A DNA stretch of 25,019 bases from Armatimonadota bacterium (GCA_014381035.1 JACMIS010000122.1:1-25019), one strand, 5' to 3'; counted from the first letter of the stretch, positions 1 to 8,995 are shown. Numbers and translations are program-made. Notes: generated by a model from the sequence alone, not told the origin.

Positions 1-152
1 TGGTGCTCCAACCGGTCGAAATGTAGATCGCCGAGAAGCGGAAAGGCGAACTCGCGGGTTTCGGCGGCATCCGCTGCCCCAGGGATCGCCGAGGCGACGA
101 GTGACGCCGCCCCGGTAGCCAGCAGTTCCCGCCGGGTGATTTCAGTTGTCAT
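1..152 (-). CDS. Tat-exported metallophosphoesterase, N-terminal part only
   Basis: This is the first ~50 codons of a minus-strand gene cut by the window edge. The start ATG (150-152) is preceded by a good Shine-Dalgarno, GAGGAGAAACCG. The N-terminus has a twin-arginine-like motif, TRRELLAT, then a hydrophobic stretch (GAASLVASAIPGA) and an Ala-rich cleavage region. After it comes FPLLGDLHFDRLEH, which looks like the first metal-binding motif (GDxH) of calcineurin-like phosphoesterases. The gene follows the pseudopilin stop by 16 bp, so it is probably the last visible member of the same operon. A second Tat-type phosphoesterase lies two genes upstream (942-1847). The family call rests on one motif plus that neighbour, so the substrate is unknown. 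Confidence 0.6.
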   Translation of the reverse strand, partial: MTTEITRRELLATGAASLVASAIPGAADAAETREFAFPLLGDLHFDRLEH

Positions 153-168
153 CGGTTTCTCCTCGCGA

Positions 169-945
169 CTACTTATTCTCATCATCTTCGATGGTAAACA
201 TATGCAGAACGCCGTTGCTATTCGTCTTCGCCACGTCGCTGATCTTCGACCACTTCGCGTGCCCGTCGCAGTAGACGAAGTTCGCGCCGCCGAAATGTCG
301 CCCTACAAAGCGGGTCATCGGGGAGTTCAGACGACCGACATTCGGGAGTTTTAGCGGACTGGAATAGGGCGGCTGTGTTTCGACTTTGATCTCGTCCTTC
401 TTGCCGCTATACGAAATATAGTAACCGCTCCCGTCGCCGCCTAGAAGCGTGCTGGTCGGGACCGCAAATTCGGAGTAAGGGACTCCTGATTCCCGGATCG
501 GCGGGTTCGCTTTCTGCCCGTCAATCGCGTCTGCGGAAGTGGCGGCGGAAGCGTACATCGAGTTCATTGCGAAACTGACGTTCTCGCGGGCTTTATTGTT
601 GGCACCGGGCGTAGGAATCTGCTGGCTCGGTTTCCAGTTATCGAAATCCTTCGACGGACAGGACGAAAAAAACTCCTCGCTTTTCGTGTACGGCAACAAG
701 GCGTCCATCCAGAAATACCGCTGATCCATGGAGTTCGGACCGAACCAGATTTGCGGCGTGGTTTCGTCGTAGTCCTGGACGTACTGCGCGAACGCCAGCC
801 CGATCTGGCGTAATCCCGACCCGCACGCGGCTTGCCGTGCCTTCTCACGTGCCTGGGCGAAAACAGGAAAAAGTATCGCGGCAAGGATGGCAATAATGGC
901 GATAACGACGAGCAATTCGATCAACGTGAATGCTTTTCGGTTCAT
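169..945 (-). CDS. Type II/IV pseudopilin-like protein with H-X9-DG C-terminal motif
   Basis: A 258-residue protein that starts [18 protein letters not shown]. This is a short basic leader, a class III (prepilin) cleavage context and the long hydrophobic N-terminal helix. The helix continues into [13 protein letters not shown], a hallmark of the Armatimonadota/Planctomycetes prepilin-like families. The C-terminus has [16 protein letters not shown], which fits the H-X9-DG processing-associated motif exactly. Such proteins are matured by prepilin peptidase and are expected at the cell envelope; individual functions are mostly unknown. The start chosen (943-945) has AGGAA upstream and overlaps the stop of the preceding phosphoesterase gene as ATGA, suggesting translational coupling. 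A longer in-frame reading upstream lies inside that gene and is rejected. Confidence 0.9.
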   Translation of the reverse strand: MNRKAFTLIELLVVIAIIAILAAILFPVFAQAREKARQAACGSGLRQIGLAFAQYVQDYDETTPQIWFGPNSMDQRYFWMDALLPYTKSEEFFSSCPSKDFDNWKPSQQIPTPGANNKARENVSFAMNSMYASAATSADAIDGQKANPPIRESGVPYSEFAVPTSTLLGGDGSGYYISYSGKKDEIKVETQPPYSSPLKLPNVGRLNSPMTRFVGRHFGGANFVYCDGHAKWSKISDVAKTNSNGVLHMFTIEDDENK

Positions 946-1847
946 GATTTGGGTTCCTCTTTGTCGAGAATCGGATGAAACTGTGCGGTAGTTATTTGTG
1001 CCAATTTGTTGGCGAGTGGCACCGTGATCATTGTCCAACCCTGCGGCTGTTTACCACGGGGCAGTCCGAACGATACCGGCGCGGACGTGTGATACAGCGC
1101 GTTCCCGCGTGTATACGCGATAGGGTAGTGCAGATGCCCGGAAAGAACGGTGCGGATGGTTTTATCGCCGTCCAGGAGTTTCAACAGGCGGGCGCGTGGT
1201 TCTGGTTCGATGTTCCAGTAGTCGCCGCCCGGCTCTTTTTCATCCTTGAGATAGGGGGGATAGTGTAAAAGTATGATGGTTGGTTTGGCGTCCCGGATCG
1301 CATTGCCCCCCAGCGAGCGATCCAGGAAACGCCATTGTTCGGTCTCGGTCGGTAGCCCCGACCCGAGCACCGATGTGTTGATGCCGACGACGCGTACCCC
1401 CGCGACGTCGTCGGCGAAATAAGAGGAGCCGAAACTCTTCTCGTATGCCTCGTTCCGGGCGGCGGAGGTGCCGCTTGCTTTGCCCGGCAGGTGTTTCGCA
1501 CCAACGTCGTGGTTGCCGGGCACCCAGCGCATCGGTGCCCGGAGTCTTTTGGAAAGCGCGAGGAAATCCGTGATTTCGTCCGGCTTACCGTTTTGCGTCA
1601 GATCGCCCGCGAACAGGATCAGGTCCGGCGTGGCAGCGTTTACGGCTTTGATCACGGCTTCGAAGCGTGGGATATAGAGTGCCTGGTCCTCTTTGGTGGC
1701 GCGTGTCGTATGCGTGTCGGCGATTAGAGCGACCCGGAGTGTATCTCGCTTGGGCTCCTCGTTACGCGCGCTCGCGGCGGCTGGCACCGTGGCGGCGAGG
1801 GCGAGTGACGCCTGCAAAAACTCACGCCGTTTCAAAGGGGGAATCAT
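942..1847 (-). CDS. Tat-exported calcineurin-like metallophosphoesterase
   Basis: A 301-residue enzyme. The N-terminus ([20 protein letters not shown]) has a twin-arginine motif and a hydrophobic region ending in AAASA, so export by Tat is expected. The metallophosphoesterase metal-binding motifs appear in order: DTH (residues 44-46), GDLTQNG (from 81), GNHD (111-114), a later LLHYPP and SGHLHYP. These bind a dinuclear metal centre and hydrolyse phosphomono- or diesters; the substrate cannot be told from sequence. The start (1845-1847) overlaps the stop of the upstream pseudopilin as ATGA and has no strong Shine-Dalgarno of its own, as expected for coupled translation. Its own stop overlaps the next pseudopilin start in the same way. 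Confidence 0.88.
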   Translation of the reverse strand: MIPPLKRREFLQASLALAATVPAAASARNEEPKRDTLRVALIADTHTTRATKEDQALYIPRFEAVIKAVNAATPDLILFAGDLTQNGKPDEITDFLALSKRLRAPMRWVPGNHDVGAKHLPGKASGTSAARNEAYEKSFGSSYFADDVAGVRVVGINTSVLGSGLPTETEQWRFLDRSLGGNAIRDAKPTIILLHYPPYLKDEKEPGGDYWNIEPEPRARLLKLLDGDKTIRTVLSGHLHYPIAYTRGNALYHTSAPVSFGLPRGKQPQGWTMITVPLANKLAQITTAQFHPILDKEEPKS

Positions 1848-2710
1848 ATCGACCAGTGTCCCCAGAGGTCTACCGGATGGCTCGCATCGGTTTCCGCTGC
1901 CATGATCGTTTCGTACTTCGTCCATTTGGCGTGCATGTCGAGAAAAAGGACGTTCGCGCCGCCGCTATGTCGCTTATCCACCCCGGCGGTGTTTCGTAGC
2001 GTTACGCAAGCTGCCAAGCCATGTGCATAGGGTGTCGCGGTGCCGGTGTGTGGGCAGTAAGTGCGTACATATCCGGCTTGAAAGTCGGGACAGGGCGCGT
2101 CTTTAGCGTCTACCGTCTTGGAGTCCTGCGTGTCGGTAATCAACATCAGATTTGCGGGGCGGGTGAAGTCACCGAGACCGCGCGGGATTCCGCCGAGGTT
2201 ACTAGTGACAATGTGGTTGAAGTTCGCTCCATAAGTGGAGCTATTCGGCGAGGGAACAGGTGTCGCTGTCGAAAGTGTCGTGTTGGACGGACAATACCAC
2301 GCCTGCCGCGCCTTGACATACGGTTCGATCAGATGAGGCCAAAAACTGGATGCAGTGACCGGAACCGTTGGCACCGGAACGGCGGTTTGATAGGGCAACA
2401 TCGTTTCGTCGTAATCCTGAACGTACATCATGGACGCGGTGCCTAACTGCTTCACGTTGCTCAGGCACGAGGTTTGACGCGCTTTCTCGCGTGCTTGCGC
2501 GAAAACGGGAAAAAGTATCGCGGCAAGGATGGCAATAATTGCGATGACCACGAGCAGTTCGATCAGCGTAAACGCGCTTGCGAGACGTGCTCGAAGCACG
2601 TTCGCGCCGGAGGTGCGTTTTGCGGGCGTCAAGGCGTCTTCTCTCAGGGGAGACTGCGGCAGTCTCTCCCCGGTTTCTTCGGTCGGTGCACACGCGATTT
2701 TTAAAAACAT
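1844..2710 (-). CDS. Pseudopilin-like protein with an unusually long leader and H-X9-DM variant
   Basis: A 288-residue protein with the prepilin helix ([18 protein letters not shown], then [13 protein letters not shown]) and a C-terminal [18 protein letters not shown]. The latter is the H-X9-DG motif with Met replacing the Gly. The start at 2708-2710 is supported by AGGAG seven bases upstream. It gives a leader of about 45 residues before the FTLIELL helix, much longer than the 5-20 residues of the other two pseudopilins here. That leader is encoded by DNA holding two palindromes (2584-2600 and 2647-2671). An in-frame GTG closer to the helix would give a normal leader but lacks a visible Shine-Dalgarno. 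The gene follows the GntR-type regulator by 22 bp and couples to the phosphoesterase gene downstream. Confidence 0.85.
   Translation of the reverse strand: MFLKIACAPTEETGERLPQSPLREDALTPAKRTSGANVLRARLASAFTLIELLVVIAIIAILAAILFPVFAQAREKARQTSCLSNVKQLGTASMMYVQDYDETMLPYQTAVPVPTVPVTASSFWPHLIEPYVKARQAWYCPSNTTLSTATPVPSPNSSTYGANFNHIVTSNLGGIPRGLGDFTRPANLMLITDTQDSKTVDAKDAPCPDFQAGYVRTYCPHTGTATPYAHGLAACVTLRNTAGVDKRHSGGANVLFLDMHAKWTKYETIMAAETDASHPVDLWGHWSI
2584..2671 (-). repeat. Two palindromes inside the pseudopilin leader coding region
   Basis: Seen directly: ACGTGCT-CGA-AGCACGT at 2584-2600 is a perfect 7-bp inverted repeat. GGGGAGACTGC (2647-2657) faces GCAGTCTCTCCCC (2659-2671), an 11-bp imperfect palindrome with a 2-nt bulge. 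Both are read in frame as the extended leader of the pseudopilin. The second is GC-rich and CTCTCCCC-containing, like the dispersed elements at 15375 and 19469. It could be a degenerate copy of the same kind of palindromic repeat. Confidence 0.5.
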
Positions 2711-2732
2711 CCTGTTGCTCCTGTTGTAACTG

Positions 2733-3941
2733 CTAATCACGGGTAATCGTTTCTTGGGAAAGAACGGTGACATCATCGCTTCCCGCCAGACGTAAAACGG
2801 CGGGAACACGAACCGTGGTAACCGTCCCGGATAGCGACCCGGAAAGGCGTTCCCGTAACCGTGTGGCGGCAAGATCGCCCATTTCACGGGTGCGCTGACT
2901 AATACGATGGCTGTTCTGTGCAAGCCGCGCGGCGAGCGGGGGGTAATCGCTGAACGAAATCAACTCGAAATCGTCGGGGACGGTGAGTCCCATCCGGTCG
3001 CACGCTTCCATGGCCGCGGCAAGAAAAAAGTCGTCGAGGCACAATGCCGCCGTCGGCGAAGGAGAGACGGCGTTGCGCAAGGTGTAGAGCGCGTCGTGTA
3101 CGATCTGACAGAGCATGTCGAAATCGTAGCCCAATCGCGGGGGGAAGCGGCGTAACAGTGCGTCACACTGCGTATCCGAGCAGTCTGCGGAAAGCAAGGC
3201 GTCGCGCCACCCGTCTCTGCGCTCCGTGAGCGAGGATACGCCGGGGGCATCGGTGGTCAGTAACGCGACGTGCTGATGACCGCGTGCGGCAAGAATACGG
3301 AGTGATTCGCGGGTAGCGGCGTAATTGTCCGTCACCATCCCATCCACGACCTCCTCCAAGCCGTCGGGGACACGGTCCAGACAGATAACAGGGGTGCCTG
3401 TTTCGGCGATACGCGCCAGAAGTGGCGTGTTCTCCTCCGCACAGGTTGGATAGATGCAGATGGCGTCCGCCTCGCCGATAAGGCGGTGCAGGTATTCCGC
3501 TTCGCGCTCCGGGCGATTCTCGGTGTCGCACAGCAATACATAGTAACCCTCCGATGACATTCCCGAACGGAAGGCATGGATATAGTCTGCTTGCGGAAAA
3601 TCGTTCACATGGAAGCAAAGCAACGCGATCCGCTTCGTTCCCTCTGGCAGCGTCGGGAACCCGGGGTTAACGCCAGACGTAGGATTGTCGGAAACATCCT
3701 CTGCCTTGCCGACGTGGTTGGTCTCGTGGCGGGGGACGACGGTGGTGCCGACCCTGCGCTTGCGATGCACCAGACCTTCGCGCTCCAATTCGCTCATTGC
3801 GCGGTGAGCCGTCATGCGGCAAACACCCCATTGGGCGGCAAGGACTTTCTCGGAAGGCAGGCGATCTCCTGGTTGTAACTGCCCCTCGGAAATCAGATTT
3901 CGGAGGGAGTCGGTGATTTCATTCCATCGAACTGTAGACAT
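2733..3941 (-). CDS. GntR/LacI-hybrid transcriptional regulator (AraR-like architecture)
   Basis: A 402-residue regulator. Residues ~1-75 form a GntR-type winged helix-turn-helix: [20 protein letters not shown] followed by an [17 protein letters not shown] recognition region and a wing with RKRRVGTT. From ~100 onward it is a LacI/periplasmic-binding-protein-like effector domain: [44 protein letters not shown]-type ending [11 protein letters not shown]. This layout is that of AraR-type sugar-responsive repressors. The effector is unknown. It is the first gene of the minus-strand operon and precedes the pseudopilin by 22 bp, so it probably controls this operon or the divergent LacI gene. The start at 3939-3941 has no clear Shine-Dalgarno. 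Confidence 0.88.
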   Translation of the reverse strand: MSTVRWNEITDSLRNLISEGQLQPGDRLPSEKVLAAQWGVCRMTAHRAMSELEREGLVHRKRRVGTTVVPRHETNHVGKAEDVSDNPTSGVNPGFPTLPEGTKRIALLCFHVNDFPQADYIHAFRSGMSSEGYYVLLCDTENRPEREAEYLHRLIGEADAICIYPTCAEENTPLLARIAETGTPVICLDRVPDGLEEVVDGMVTDNYAATRESLRILAARGHQHVALLTTDAPGVSSLTERRDGWRDALLSADCSDTQCDALLRRFPPRLGYDFDMLCQIVHDALYTLRNAVSPSPTAALCLDDFFLAAAMEACDRMGLTVPDDFELISFSDYPPLAARLAQNSHRISQRTREMGDLAATRLRERLSGSLSGTVTTVRVPAVLRLAGSDDVTVLSQETITRD

Positions 3942-4077
3942 GTGTCATTAAATTACCATAGACATATTAAGGAAAAGTTAAGAGAGTATTAAATAACGCT
4001 CATATATTTATAAAGTTTTAGTAAGAAAGCGTAGTTGCGACCCCTTGCCAATTCAGGTTACAATCCCCCTGCCAATA
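3942..4077. promoter_or_regulatory. AT-rich divergent control region between two sugar-type regulators
   Basis: A 136-bp spacer, far more AT-rich than its surroundings, between the divergent GntR/LacI-hybrid and LacI genes. On the minus strand a weak pair TTTATA-17-TAATAC can be read upstream of the hybrid regulator. The plus-strand promoter candidate is listed separately. No convincing palindromic operator is visible. Confidence 0.4.
4035..4064 (+). promoter_or_regulatory. Candidate sigma70-type promoter of the LacI-family gene
   Basis: TTGCGA (4035-4040), an 18-bp spacer and TACAAT (4059-4064). A start site near 4071 would leave only about 7 nt before the ATG at 4078, which has no Shine-Dalgarno. 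The gene would then be almost leaderless. Confidence 0.4.
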
Positions 4078-5187
4078 ATGGAAAACAACCCTTCCGACAC
4101 ACCCTCCGACGAACCCATTTTTCGCGATCCACCGCGACGCACCCGCCACCGCGATGTCGCCCTTCGTGCCGGGGTGTCCACTGCGACCGTGTCTAAAGTG
4201 ATCACCGGGCGCGAGACGGACCGGATTTCGGAGGAAACCCGGCAACGCGTCCTCGACGCGGTCCGTGACCTCAACTATGTACCGCAAAGCGCGGTGCGCG
4301 AAATGCAAACCGGACGCACCGGGCGCATCGGGGTTTTGCTCCTGCACCCCGCCGCGTTCGGTGCGATGGACCCGTATCACGCCGCGATTCTCGGCGGGAT
4401 TCTTTCCGGAGCGTTCGAACACCGTCGAAACACGCTCCTTTACACCGCGCTCGATCCGGATGCGGAAACGTTGCGCCGCGAGATTCTGGGCGGCGGCGCG
4501 GACGCCGTTATCGCGGTTGGTAAGGTGTGGACCCCACTGGTAAAAAGCGCAGTTATTCAGGCAAACATACCGGTCGTATATGTGTCGGTTTTGCCCGAGG
4601 GGAGCGACATTGTCCGGAGTGTGCCTTATTTCGCCGTGGATTGCGATAACGCGGGCGGTGGGCGATTGGGTATCGAACATCTCGCAAGCCTGGGGCATCG
4701 TCATGTCGCTATAGTGCTCGACGACATCGCCTCGCGAGACCTCTCGTTTGTACAGGAGCGACTTCTTGGAGTGAACGAAGCCGCGAAAGACAAAGGGATC
4801 GTTCTGTCTATCGTGGAAAAAACAGCACTGGACACTACGCTGCAGCGTATCGCCACCCGAATCGCCGATGCCCCGACCGCTTTATTCATTATTGAAGGGG
4901 AGGGAGGATTGAATGAAATCATCTCCGAACTCGCACCGCGCCACGGGCTGTCGGTACCGGAGTCTTTCTCCCTTGTCGCCTATAACTCCACGCGATTTAG
5001 CGAACACGCCTCGGTCCCCGTCACCGCCATTCGCCAACCGCTGACCGAGATCGGCGCGAAGGCGGTCGAAATCCTGGTGAATTATCTCGACAAAGGTGCC
5101 TCGGGGGAGAGCCGCACCGGCGCGGTAATACGTCTGCCCGTCACGATTGATATTCGCGCTTCGACTGCCCCGCTGCACGTAAAATAA
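4078..5187 (+). CDS. LacI-family transcriptional regulator
   Basis: A 369-residue protein with an N-terminal extension of about 22 residues. Next comes a LacI helix-turn-helix (DVALRAGVSTATVSKVITGR, then RVLDAVRDLNYVPQSAVREM) and a hinge (TGRTGRIGVLLL). The rest is a periplasmic-binding-protein-like ligand domain, including LGIEHLASLGHRHVAIVLDD and a typical C-terminus (SVPVTAIRQPLTEIGAKAVE). It is expected to bind a small ligand, usually a sugar or nucleoside, and to act on DNA as a dimer. A TTG at 4045 is in frame, but the ATG at 4078 starts closer to the conserved domain and is preferred. There is no Shine-Dalgarno for either. It is divergent from a second regulator with a similar sensor domain. 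Confidence 0.88.
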   Translation: MENNPSDTPSDEPIFRDPPRRTRHRDVALRAGVSTATVSKVITGRETDRISEETRQRVLDAVRDLNYVPQSAVREMQTGRTGRIGVLLLHPAAFGAMDPYHAAILGGILSGAFEHRRNTLLYTALDPDAETLRREILGGGADAVIAVGKVWTPLVKSAVIQANIPVVYVSVLPEGSDIVRSVPYFAVDCDNAGGGRLGIEHLASLGHRHVAIVLDDIASRDLSFVQERLLGVNEAAKDKGIVLSIVEKTALDTTLQRIATRIADAPTALFIIEGEGGLNEIISELAPRHGLSVPESFSLVAYNSTRFSEHASVPVTAIRQPLTEIGAKAVEILVNYLDKGASGESRTGAVIRLPVTIDIRASTAPLHVK

Positions 5188-5257
5188 AAACACCACCCCC
5201 GATCAATAGATGCACGCATGCGGCTCGATAGCCCACGCCTCACGAAGCGGTTTCACC

Positions 5258-5286
5258 TTGACAGAAAACTTCCGGCACGTTAAACT
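5258..5286 (+). promoter_or_regulatory. Strong sigma70-type promoter of glnN
   Basis: TTGACA (5258-5263), exactly 17 bp, then TAAACT (5281-5286). The start site should be near 5293. That gives a ~195-nt 5' leader before the TTG start at 5489. The stretch 5188-5257 upstream holds nothing else I can recognise. Confidence 0.75.
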
Positions 5287-5330
5287 AAGCAACCGTTACC
5301 CTGACAGTGTTGTTAGGTTTCAGGCTATGA

Positions 5331-5384
5331 AGCCACGTGGAACCACGTTTCGCCCCGCAAACGTGCTAGTTCCGCGTGGCTTTT
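5331..5384 (+). terminator. Terminator-like stem-loop (candidate attenuator) in the glnN leader
   Basis: A long nested hairpin. The outer arm AGCCACGTGGAAC (5331-5343) pairs with GTTCCGCGTGGCT (5369-5381) over 13 bp with one G-U pair. The inner arm CACGTTT (5344-5350) pairs perfectly with AAACGTG (5359-5365), around the loop CGCCCCGC. Only CTA (5366-5368) is bulged. The 3' arm runs straight into TTTT then CGCTT, a weak U-tract. A smaller hairpin, CCTGA (5300-5304) with TCAGG (5320-5324), precedes it. The hairpin lies between the promoter and the glnN start, so it could be a conditional terminator or a regulatory RNA element. No known riboswitch could be assigned. Confidence 0.55.
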
Positions 5385-5488
5385 CGCTTACGGACCTCAT
5401 GTTAATCATAGACGGAAGTGCGCCTATACTTGAAGCTCTACGTACTCGTCCGTTTCGATTCATTTCAACTTTTGGAGGAACTCCCGCA

Positions 5489-7669
5489 TTGAAATCAACA
5501 ACCGGCAGGCAAGAAGCAATTTCCGCCGTTATCAACTACAAACCGCTCGTCAACGCGCTTGATCTGGAAGGTAAATCCGCCCAGGCTCACTATGGCATCA
5601 ATGTTTTCAACGACAAGGTAATGCGCGAAAAGCTGGAAAAACCGGTCTACAAAGTTTTGAAGCGTACCATTGAACGCGGCGATAAGTTGGATAGCTCGAT
5701 AGCGGACGCCGTGGCATCGGCGATGAAACTGTGGGCACTCGAAAAAGGCGCGACCCACTTCACACACGTTTTCTTCCCGCTCACCAGTTTGACTGCGGAG
5801 AAGCATGACTCGTTTTTCGAGCCGGACGGCGAAGGGGGCACCATCGCCCAGTTTTCCGGAAGCGCACTGATCCAAGGCGAACCGGATGCGTCCTCGTTCC
5901 CGTCGGGTGGTATCCGCTCTACGTTTGAAGCACGCGGGTACACCGCCTGGGATGTTACCAGCCCCGCTTATATATACGAAAACCCGAACGGCAACACGCT
6001 GTGTATCCCGACTGCGTTCCTTTCCTGGACCGGCGAAGCCCTCGACCATAAAACACCGCTCCTGCGCTCCATGCAAGCTCTCAACACACAGGCGACACGT
6101 GTCCTCAAATTGCTGGGGTACGACGAATGCGGCATGGTCACCGCTACCGCCGGACCGGAGCAGGAATACTTCCTGATTGACCGCAACTTCTTCTTTGCCC
6201 GCCCCGACCTGCTGAACGGCGGGCGCACCCTTTTCGGCGCGAAACCGCCCAAGGGGCAGGAGTTCGAGGACCATTATTTCGGCGCAATCCCCGAGCGTGT
6301 TCTGTCGTTCATGATGGAACTGGAACACGAACTCTACAAGCTCGGCATCACGAACAAGACCCGTCACAACGAACTCGCACCCGGTCAGTTTGAGATCGCA
6401 CCGATCTACGAATCGGCGAACGTCGGACATGACCATCAGCACATGATCATGCAAAGCATCCAGAGCATCGCGACAAAGTATGGTATGGCGGCTCTCTTGC
6501 ACGAAAAGCCGTTCTCGGGCATCAACGGCTCCGGCAAGCACGTCAACTGGTCGCTCGGTTGCAAACTTGGCAACCTACTCGACCCGGGCGATTCGCCGCA
6601 TGAGAACACCCGGTTTCTGATCTTCTGCCTCGCCACGATCCGCGCCGTACACAAATACTCGACCCTGCTTCGCGCCGCCGTGGCGTCCGCCGGGAACGAT
6701 CACCGCCTCGGCGCGAACGAGGCACCGCCCGCGATCATGTCGATCTTCCTCGGCGATCAGTTGGAGGACGTGTTCAACCAACTCAAGAGCGGTGGCGCGT
6801 CGTCATCGAAACTGCGTGGCACGCTCCAGATCGGGGTAGATACTCTGCCGGTTCTGCCGAAAGATGCGGGCGACCGCAACCGAACGTCGCCGTTCGCGTT
6901 CACTGGCAACCGCTTCGAGTTCCGCGCCGTCGGGTCGAATCAATCCATCGCCTGGCCTCTGGTGGTCATGAACTGCATCTTAGCCGACTCGCTCGACTAC
7001 GTTTCCACCGAGATCGAAAAAGAGATGGCGGGGGACGCGGCAAAACTCAACGGGGCGATTCAAAAAGTCCTGCAGAGCATCGCTTCGGAACACCATCCGG
7101 TCGTCTTCGGCGGCAACGGCTACTCGGACGAATGGCACGCCGAAGCCGAAAAGCGCGGTCTGCCAAACCTGCGAAACACGCTCGACGCCCTGCCGAAACT
7201 CCTCGACGGGGAAAACATCGCGGTGCTCGGCAAGTACGGCGTTCTGTCGCCGCGTGAGGTTGAGTCGCGCTACGAGATCTGGATGGAGAAATACATCCGC
7301 GACGTGAATACGGAAGGCTTACTGACGCTGGAAATCGCCCGCACGAAGATTTTCCCGGCGGTGGTTTCCTATCAGTCGCAACTGGCGACGCTTGCCCTGC
7401 AACTCAAGGAACTCGGCAAAACTCCGAATACAAAGATGCTGGATCAGATCATCGCGCTATCCGCCGATCTGGAAGCGGGTATCGAGACATTGGACCACGC
7501 GCTCGCACACGAGACTGAGGGCGAGTCCATTGATCACGCACTCCACTACCGCGACCAGGTCCTCCCAGCGATGTTGGTGGTGCGCGAGGCGGCAGACGCA
7601 TTAGAGCAGATCGTTTCCGACGAATTGTGGCCCCTGCCGACCTACCAGGAAATGCTGTTCATCAAGTAA
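5489..7669 (+). CDS. glnN: Glutamine synthetase type III
   Basis: Makes glutamine from glutamate, ammonia and ATP in the cytoplasm. The protein is ~726 residues, the usual GSIII size (about 700-730). Recognisable GSIII blocks, in order: [18 protein letters not shown] and [15 protein letters not shown] near the N-terminus; [90 protein letters not shown]. The frame is open upstream to 5210. I chose the TTG at 5489 because GGAGGA (5474-5479) sits nine bases before it, because it matches the family N-terminus, and because a strong promoter and hairpin lie inside the longer reading. It is transcribed alone and ends at a strong terminator. A type I enzyme is encoded 1.5 kb downstream. Confidence 0.93.
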   Translation: MKSTTGRQEAISAVINYKPLVNALDLEGKSAQAHYGINVFNDKVMREKLEKPVYKVLKRTIERGDKLDSSIADAVASAMKLWALEKGATHFTHVFFPLTSLTAEKHDSFFEPDGEGGTIAQFSGSALIQGEPDASSFPSGGIRSTFEARGYTAWDVTSPAYIYENPNGNTLCIPTAFLSWTGEALDHKTPLLRSMQALNTQATRVLKLLGYDECGMVTATAGPEQEYFLIDRNFFFARPDLLNGGRTLFGAKPPKGQEFEDHYFGAIPERVLSFMMELEHELYKLGITNKTRHNELAPGQFEIAPIYESANVGHDHQHMIMQSIQSIATKYGMAALLHEKPFSGINGSGKHVNWSLGCKLGNLLDPGDSPHENTRFLIFCLATIRAVHKYSTLLRAAVASAGNDHRLGANEAPPAIMSIFLGDQLEDVFNQLKSGGASSSKLRGTLQIGVDTLPVLPKDAGDRNRTSPFAFTGNRFEFRAVGSNQSIAWPLVVMNCILADSLDYVSTEIEKEMAGDAAKLNGAIQKVLQSIASEHHPVVFGGNGYSDEWHAEAEKRGLPNLRNTLDALPKLLDGENIAVLGKYGVLSPREVESRYEIWMEKYIRDVNTEGLLTLEIARTKIFPAVVSYQSQLATLALQLKELGKTPNTKMLDQIIALSADLEAGIETLDHALAHETEGESIDHALHYRDQVLPAMLVVREAADALEQIVSDELWPLPTYQEMLFIK

Positions 7670-7680
7670 CATCGGCACAA

Positions 7681-7713
7681 AAAAACCGGCGGGATAGCCC
7701 CGCCGGTTTTTTT
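7681..7713. terminator. Bidirectional terminator between glnN and the small lipoprotein gene
   Basis: CCGGCGGG (7686-7693), loop ATAGC, CCCGCCGG (7699-7706), followed by seven T. It is preceded by a run of A, so it works equally on the minus strand. It serves the convergent glnN and lipoprotein genes. Confidence 0.9.
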
Positions 7714-7726
7714 ATTGGCTATCGCT

Positions 7727-7918
7727 TCAGTGGTCATTCCTGCCGATATTGTGTACCCCTGGCGAGGCTTTCACCGCCGGTACTCCGTTAGGTGACTTCA
7801 CGTCGGCGGGGGATGCAGAAGCCGTGGATCCCGATTGACAGCCCGCACAGACGACAAGCGACAATACTGCCAACGCCGCGACGACGCCGAAAACGAACCC
7901 TTTATTTTTTGTTAGCAC
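7727..7918 (-). CDS. Small predicted lipoprotein
   Basis: A 63-residue protein starting with GTG, with GGGAG seven bases upstream. It has a basic N-terminus (MLTKNKG), a hydrophobic segment (VFGVVAALAVLSLVV) and a lipobox-like CAGC ending at Cys27. The short, polar Ser/Pro/Ala tail (to NIGRNDH) has no known fold. Cys24 sits at the -3 position, where Leu is usual, so lipidation is likely but not certain. It lies 76 bp downstream of a pseudopilin gene on the same strand and is probably co-transcribed with it. I know no function for it. Confidence 0.72.
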   Translation of the reverse strand: MLTKNKGFVFGVVAALAVLSLVVCAGCQSGSTASASPADVKSPNGVPAVKASPGVHNIGRNDH

Positions 7919-7942
7919 AATAACTCTCCCGTTTCAATATTA

Positions 7943-7969
7943 GGGCGGCTTCGTAAGGCGGAACCGCCC
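7943..7969 (-). other. Intercistronic hairpin between pseudopilin and lipoprotein genes
   Basis: GGGCGG (7943-7948) faces CCGCCC (7964-7969) with a 15-nt loop, in the 76-bp gap between the pseudopilin stop and the lipoprotein start. No U-run follows on either strand, so it is more likely a processing or stability hairpin than a terminator. Confidence 0.4.
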
Positions 7970-7994
7970 GTATGCGGCGACACTCTGCGTACGA

Positions 7995-8915
7995 CTAAAA
8001 CCCGTAGGTTTTGCAATTTCCGGGATTGTTCGAGCCGTCGTACTCATGATAGTACTGGCACAGGTCGCGGGCGGAAGCTGGTTCGCCGTAGTTGGTGGCG
8101 CGACCGTCGTACTTCTGCCATTTCGCATGGCCATCGGCGAAAACAAAGTTATTCCCGCCGTTGTGGCGGGGCGAGTTGGCACGGATCACCTTCTCGCAGG
8201 TCGAGTCGGTGTAGCCGGGCCAGTTGAGCGGACGCAAGGCGTTCAGCTGGATGCTCTGACGCGGCAGTTCGTTTGTATCGCCGAGCATGAACGTGGTCGC
8301 AGGCGCAGCAACGCTCGCGAACGGCAGTCCCAACTGAGGGCGTGGGTGAATGGTGGTCGCAACAGTTATGCCGCCAACAACGACATTGACTGTCGTATTG
8401 GCTCCTGCCGCATCCTCGGTCGCCGCCTGGGTAAGACCGGTGTTGTCATTCCAGGTGATGCCGTTATTGAAACCGTAACCCCAGACTTCGGGCTCGCCCG
8501 TCGGATTGTCGCGTTCGCCGGGTTTAAGGCTCCACGAACCATATCCGGTGTCGACCGCGCAAGCCGCCGCCGCGTCTTCCATCGAGATCGCCCGTGAGGG
8601 GCAGTGCAGCACCGCAAGGCTTTTCAGATACGGTTGCACGAAAAAGTTAAAGTCGCCCGGGAACCCCCGCGCCCAGGACGTGACGAATGTCTCGTCGTAA
8701 TCCTGGGTGTACATCAAATGGGCGACGCTGAGTTGCTTTAGATTGGAAAGGCAGGACGACTGACGGGCCTTCTCGCGAGCCTGGGCAAACACTGGGAACA
8801 AAATCGCGGCGAGGATAGCGATAATAGCGATAACAATAAGTAGTTCAATCAGTGTGAATGCGAAACGGCGTTGGGTGGAACGACGTGCGATGGGAGGTGC
8901 TGCGGATGTTTTCAT
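7995..8915 (-). CDS. Pseudopilin-like protein with H-X9-DG motif
   Basis: A 306-residue protein. The leader is about 18 residues and basic ([19 protein letters not shown]). It is followed by the prepilin helix [18 protein letters not shown] and [16 protein letters not shown]. The middle has the conserved [12 protein letters not shown] segment shared with the second pseudopilin. The C-terminus has [18 protein letters not shown], which fits H-X9-DG. It is expected to be processed by prepilin peptidase and exposed at the envelope. The start at 8913-8915 has only a weak GAGAAAG ribosome-binding site. It is followed by the lipoprotein gene and is divergent from glnA. Upstream lies a phased TTAACA repeat that may control it. 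Confidence 0.9.
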   Translation of the reverse strand: MKTSAAPPIARRSTQRRFAFTLIELLIVIAIIAILAAILFPVFAQAREKARQSSCLSNLKQLSVAHLMYTQDYDETFVTSWARGFPGDFNFFVQPYLKSLAVLHCPSRAISMEDAAAACAVDTGYGSWSLKPGERDNPTGEPEVWGYGFNNGITWNDNTGLTQAATEDAAGANTTVNVVVGGITVATTIHPRPQLGLPFASVAAPATTFMLGDTNELPRQSIQLNALRPLNWPGYTDSTCEKVIRANSPRHNGGNNFVFADGHAKWQKYDGRATNYGEPASARDLCQYYHEYDGSNNPGNCKTYGF

Positions 8916-8995
8916 TTTTTACTTTCTCAATGAAGGTGAGCGATGTCGGAGCAGGTCAGCCATTTTATATTTGGGAAAGGGCTTTCCTAACCACC

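Noticed and set aside
5405..5430. A GACGGAAGTGCG segment in the glnN leader resembling part of the glutamine (glnA) riboswitch core
   Set aside because: The motif partner CGTTCA and the closing stem are not found in the expected positions, and the similarity stops after GGAAGT. A search with the Rfam glnA model would settle it; I treat it as chance.
5210..5488. N-terminal extension of glnN by about 93 residues from the ATG at 5210
   Set aside because: The extension contains a consensus promoter and a long hairpin, is not like GSIII proteins and makes the protein too long. The TTG at 5489 has an excellent Shine-Dalgarno.
5495..6541. A 348-residue open reading on the minus strand opposite glnN
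   Set aside because: It is antisense to highly conserved GSIII motifs and has no recognisable domain, so it is a by-product of codon bias.
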